Origin: Nemertoderma westbladi
Taxonomy: Eukaryota > Xenacoelomorpha > Nemertodermatida > Nemertodermatidae
Length of the DNA: 44,106 nucleotides
Reading direction: 5' to 3'
Assembly (NCBI GenBank): GCA_032718475.1
Contig: JAUCBJ010002605.1
Span: 1 to 44,106, forward strand
Positions within the stretch are counted from its first letter, which is position 1, and every line of letters starts with the position of its first letter. A program made the translations under genes and the position numbers. Below are positions 41,060 to 44,106 of the stretch, one piece after another. The notes below the pieces were generated by a model. That model did no database searches. It saw nothing but the letters and a program-made list of their open reading frames with translations, and was not told where the DNA came from.

Positions 41060-44000
41060 TTATCGACCCGCTCCTGGGTTCTTTGGGCTCGCTCCTCTCT
41101 TTCGCCCTCTTCCCAGATACACTAATCTACCTCCAGTCGACTCCGTTGACGGCGTCCGTGAGGCGTCACTCCCCGGAACCGGCGACGACGTTCCCTGAGC
41201 CCCGACAGATTCTCGGCTGGTACTTCTCCCTCGGCCTCGTCCCAATTGTCGCGCTCCCTTGATCGCTTCCGCCAACTCTTCCTTATGCAGTTGCACTCGC
41301 GCCTTTTCTGACGCCCCCTGTGCCTTGCGCTGCAACCGTTGTGCTTCTATAATTGAGTGATAGTGATCGTCCTTGACTTGACGCTTGTCTTGGACCTCTC
41401 CTCCTGGTTCTTTTCGCGAGCCTTGAGCTCCAGCGGTCGTCGCTGTGGTCGCTGCGATCCTTTGCTCCTGTATCCTCTCAGCGGTCAATGAACCCACTGG
41501 CACATGAGTCAACAAGAATTCGTTGCGGTATTGTATAGCCGCCATCCTCCAATCACCTCGCGCGCGTACCACTTTTCTAGTCTCCGTAAATACACCCTTC
41601 GTGATGCGATCGCAAATAGCAACGAAGTTCCATGTGTACTTATTGTCCATGTTCAATTGTCTGAAGTATTCTCGGACTACGATAACTCCAGTGTTCTGTG
41701 GAAGGTCTTGAGCAGTTAGGATGAGTTCCTGATATTGTGGTAGCGATTGTAGATATGGCTCGTACGCAACATGCGATGGGTCTACCGCCCAAAACCCATA
41801 TCCCGCTTTAAATGGTAACCAACGCATCTGCGCTTGAATATGGTAATCGGCCACACTCTCCCACTTATCTAACATCTCCCGAAGTAGGTTAGCGCTATGG
41901 TTTTGAAAGGAATCATCTCGCAGCTGACATCTCGCGCTACGATGTCCCTTTACCCCACAATATCCACATTGAGAAATGAAGACGGTGCACGTGTGAAACG
42001 AATGGTCGGTCTCATTACACCAACGACAGACCTTATGCGCCGCCTCTACTACCGCGTCGCACGACTTTAAATTGTGCCTTGTGCTGCCGCACAATTTGCA
42101 CCTACGCGCTTGTGGAAACCAGGCCCTCTCGTATATGAGGTCTCCAATCGGTTTCGCACTTCCTTCCTTCCCAATGTCTAATACGATGTCGTCCTCTCCG
42201 GTCAACGGTTGTCGATCCGGAACAAAGTAAACATCCTCGCCCTTGTCCTCTATCTCCAATATTTCCTCCCACGTTCGTTTCGGATATGTCTTCTCCACCG
42301 GAAGATCTACTCCGAACACCTCTACTAACGTCTCCGGCCAGCCCTCCTTAACAGGTCTATCAGCCTCCGAGTGGAAGGGAGTACCAAACCCGCGGGTTTG
42401 ATTCCCGAACCACTTCTCCAAAGCTTCTGGCGTCGGATATTCCATCGACGGTCGGTCTCCTAAATCTCCGATGGTCTGTCGATATACTCCTTCGAATATC
42501 GCTAATCCTCTCCTAACCATCGCCGTATTCTCTAACGATTGGTTGAAGAACGGGGTTAAGAAACGCTTCATCACGTCGGATTGGATTCCCCCTTTCGAGC
42601 GAACGTATTGATCTCCTCCGAATACCAATGGATGACGCTTCAAAACTCGCGCAACGATATCCGCTAATAAACAAGTCACCGTGTTCGACTCAAGCACCAA
42701 ATAATATTGTAGCGACGCACGGGGTGGCGCGCAAATGTTCCAATACACTAACGCTTGCCGCTTGAAGTGGGATTTGAACTCCGCTCCCGGTGGCGTATTG
42801 TATTCGCCATACGCCTCCTCGTACTTCTTCTGCATCTTTAACTTAAAGTCCCAATTATACAACAAGTGTGCTATAAAGCCCATACCAGTCATGGCAGAGT
42901 TGGGATACTCCCTATAAATTCCAATATCCTGTGCCCATAGCAACAATAGCTTGGTGTCGACAAACGGTCTCGGCAATCTATCTTCCAGATCAGTCATGGC
43001 GTTGAAGTCACTCTCCAAATCGCTCTGGACTCCCGATCCCACCTTGATGTAATCTTGGTTGAGAATAGCCTCTCTAACTTTCTTGGGTAACATCCTGGCG
43101 TCGATACGCTCCGCTCCGTGCATACCTCCTCGCCTGCATACCTCCAAAATCTGTTCCCTAGGATCCTTCCCCTTCCGATATTGTGTCGTTATGATGGGCT
43201 CCGGTCTCTCTCGATCCGCCCTCACATGCATAAACACATGAGTCACACCATCGGCCGCACGAATTTGAATACACTTGCTGGTCAAACATTCCTGATGGGA
43301 CCCTCCTTCATTGTCGTAGAACATCACCCTCCAATCCTGCAGTGATTCCTCCGTCTTCCTCCACTGACGCTGAATCTCGTCTGATGGGGTCCACATGCGC
43401 TCGATAGCCTTGTGGTCATCATATCGGGTATAAGAACCCTTCCTCCTCAGCCACGTCTGGTCTACCTCCTCGTCGTCTGGGAATGTAGCCACCGCGACCC
43501 ATACCTTGATGTACTTATCCAACCATCCGAATAACTTACTCTCCTTCCCCGGAGCTCCAATCTTATCCAATGTGTCGTAATCTGTGATCTGCATTGGGAC
43601 ATCACGCAAGAACTTCGCGCATAAAACTTCCCGTAGACAGTCAACGTTCCAATGGTCCGCCATTCTTACCATCGGCAAGAATCGTATCGCTTCTCGCGAC
43701 TCCGGATGATCTACTAATATCGCAGGTTCGGTACCGTCGGAATAATACACCGGTCCGGGTTGAGATACGACCTGTGGAACAAATCCAGTCACTCTTCTCG
43801 TCTCCTCTTGATGTCTATCCGCGGTCTTATTATACTCCGCTATCCTGTTCTCAAATAACTCTTTCGCCTTCGCCGCTCGCTCCTCCTGCCGCAACGCGTC
43901 TATGTCGTCCTGATGCTCAGGCGTGAGGCTTCTCGCTCGGTGAGGTGAAGTAAACGCAGTCCAGGGACTCGAGAGCTCCAAACCCGCGGGTTTGGTACCC

Positions 44001-44080
44001 GAGTCCCGCGCCGCTTCGCGCCGCGCCTCTAGATCCTTATAGGCTCGGTACAGCAAAATGGCCGCTGCCATCTCTATCAA
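41060..44080 (-). CDS. DEDD 3'-5' exonuclease-like protein with three CCHC zinc knuckles
   Basis: Intronless minus-strand frame of at least 1,006 codons. The 44080 codon is TTG; the first ATG is at 44071, and the frame is open to the window edge, so the N-terminus may be longer. Residues (counted from 44080): 60-100 charged helix; about 250-480 an RNase-D/WRN-like exonuclease fold, with VMFYDNEG (D256, E258, exo I), CIQIRAADGVTHVF strand, KVGSGVQSDL (D354, exo II), FVDTKLL, GFIAHLL, and YYLVLES (Y460, E464) where DEDDy enzymes have YxxxD; 661-674, 685-698 and 705-718 three CX2CX4HX4C knuckles; a C-terminal GRGRGRS tail. Such domains suggest trimming of a nucleic-acid 3' end, with the knuckles binding RNA or single-stranded DNA. 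A Gag-like origin is possible; no RT follows. The domain combination is unfamiliar to me. Confidence 0.7.
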   Translation of the reverse strand: MIEMAAAILLYRAYKDLEARREAARDSGTKPAGLELSSPWTAFTSPHRARSLTPEHQDDIDALRQEERAAKAKELFENRIAEYNKTADRHQEETRRVTGFVPQVVSQPGPVYYSDGTEPAILVDHPESREAIRFLPMVRMADHWNVDCLREVLCAKFLRDVPMQITDYDTLDKIGAPGKESKLFGWLDKYIKVWVAVATFPDDEEVDQTWLRRKGSYTRYDDHKAIERMWTPSDEIQRQWRKTEESLQDWRVMFYDNEGGSHQECLTSKCIQIRAADGVTHVFMHVRADRERPEPIITTQYRKGKDPREQILEVCRRGGMHGAERIDARMLPKKVREAILNQDYIKVGSGVQSDLESDFNAMTDLEDRLPRPFVDTKLLLLWAQDIGIYREYPNSAMTGMGFIAHLLYNWDFKLKMQKKYEEAYGEYNTPPGAEFKSHFKRQALVYWNICAPPRASLQYYLVLESNTVTCLLADIVARVLKRHPLVFGGDQYVRSKGGIQSDVMKRFLTPFFNQSLENTAMVRRGLAIFEGVYRQTIGDLGDRPSMEYPTPEALEKWFGNQTRGFGTPFHSEADRPVKEGWPETLVEVFGVDLPVEKTYPKRTWEEILEIEDKGEDVYFVPDRQPLTGEDDIVLDIGKEGSAKPIGDLIYERAWFPQARRCKLCGSTRHNLKSCDAVVEAAHKVCRWCNETDHSFHTCTVFISQCGYCGVKGHRSARCQLRDDSFQNHSANLLREMLDKWESVADYHIQAQMRWLPFKAGYGFWAVDPSHVAYEPYLQSLPQYQELILTAQDLPQNTGVIVVREYFRQLNMDNKYTWNFVAICDRITKGVFTETRKVVRARGDWRMAAIQYRNEFLLTHVPVGSLTAERIQEQRIAATTATTAGAQGSRKEPGGEVQDKRQVKDDHYHSIIEAQRLQRKAQGASEKARVQLHKEELAEAIKGARQLGRGRGRSTSRESVGAQGTSSPVPGSDASRTPSTESTGGRLVYLGRGRKRGASPKNPGAGR
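42385..42400. repeat. 16-bp perfect palindrome inside the exonuclease gene
   Basis: CAAACCCGCGGGTTTG, self-complementary. Related copies are at 43978-43995 (CCAAACCCGCGGGTTTGG) and 40887-40903 (one mismatch). Flanking bases are also partly shared (TTCCCGAA / ACCCGAG on the right). Confidence 0.9.
43978..43995. repeat. 18-bp perfect palindrome near the start of the exonuclease gene
   Basis: CCAAACCCGCGGGTTTGG, within codons of the N-terminal region (residues about 29-34). Second of three copies in 3.1 kb. Confidence 0.9.
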
Positions 44081-44106
44081 ACTGGGTGTCGAACAGGGTT
44101 TAATTT

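Overview
The window reads as a piece of an invertebrate metazoan nuclear genome, mostly repetitive and transposon-derived. Supporting evidence is a BEL/Pao retroelement (an animal-restricted group), a BAF-like gene, tRNA-derived SINEs, a LINE with a TAG-repeat tail, AT-rich intergenic DNA, splice signals and abundant satellites. The phylum cannot be fixed from the sequence. There is no bacterial operon structure. Only five stretches look like substantial protein-coding sequence.

Left end (1-9,770): a BEL/Pao retrotransposon on the minus strand. It encodes one gag-pol polyprotein (8,623 to 167) interrupted by a single in-frame TGA just after the reverse transcriptase YVDD box. Its Gag has an unusual N-terminal extension of about 1,100 residues, with coiled coil, Asn-rich and short tandem repeats. 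A 35-bp minisatellite lies upstream. 9,771-12,472 holds AT-rich DNA and a decayed coding patch.

12.4-20.7 kb: a tyrosine recombinase gene of Crypton type (minus) among foldback hairpins, a 628-bp non-autonomous DNA transposon with exact 8-bp target duplications and a diverged second copy, a 1.8-kb TA-flanked Tc1/mariner-like element with a nested palindromic MITE, a tRNA-derived SINE, and a short exon encoding a CCHC zinc knuckle that ends in a consensus splice donor.

20.8-28.0 kb: a complex satellite. Blocks of GT-rich minisatellite with higher-order structure alternate with a duplicated block of roughly 0.9 kb. The second copy of that block carries a LINE insertion with 13-bp target duplications and a 746-bp unidentified insertion; the first copy shows the empty sites. 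28.0-33.2 kb holds LINE 3' fragments, two copies of a 470-bp repeat, 145-bp tandem repeats and a broken Ty3/Gypsy-like integrase.

33.5-38.4 kb: a small intact BAF-like gene (minus) whose 3' coding end has expanded into exactly 36 copies of a 46-bp unit, then a SINE, a LINE deletion derivative, a weak caspase-p20-like exon with a stop codon, and a satellite of about 163 bp period. 38.4-41.0 kb has no gene I can support.

Right end (41,060 to the window edge): a long intronless minus-strand reading frame of at least 1,006 codons. It joins a DEDD 3'-5' exonuclease fold to three CCHC zinc knuckles and an Arg/Gly/Ser-rich tail. I do not recognise this architecture, and it is the best candidate here for something undescribed. 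A 16-18-bp perfect palindrome occurs twice inside this frame and once, nearly perfect, just downstream.
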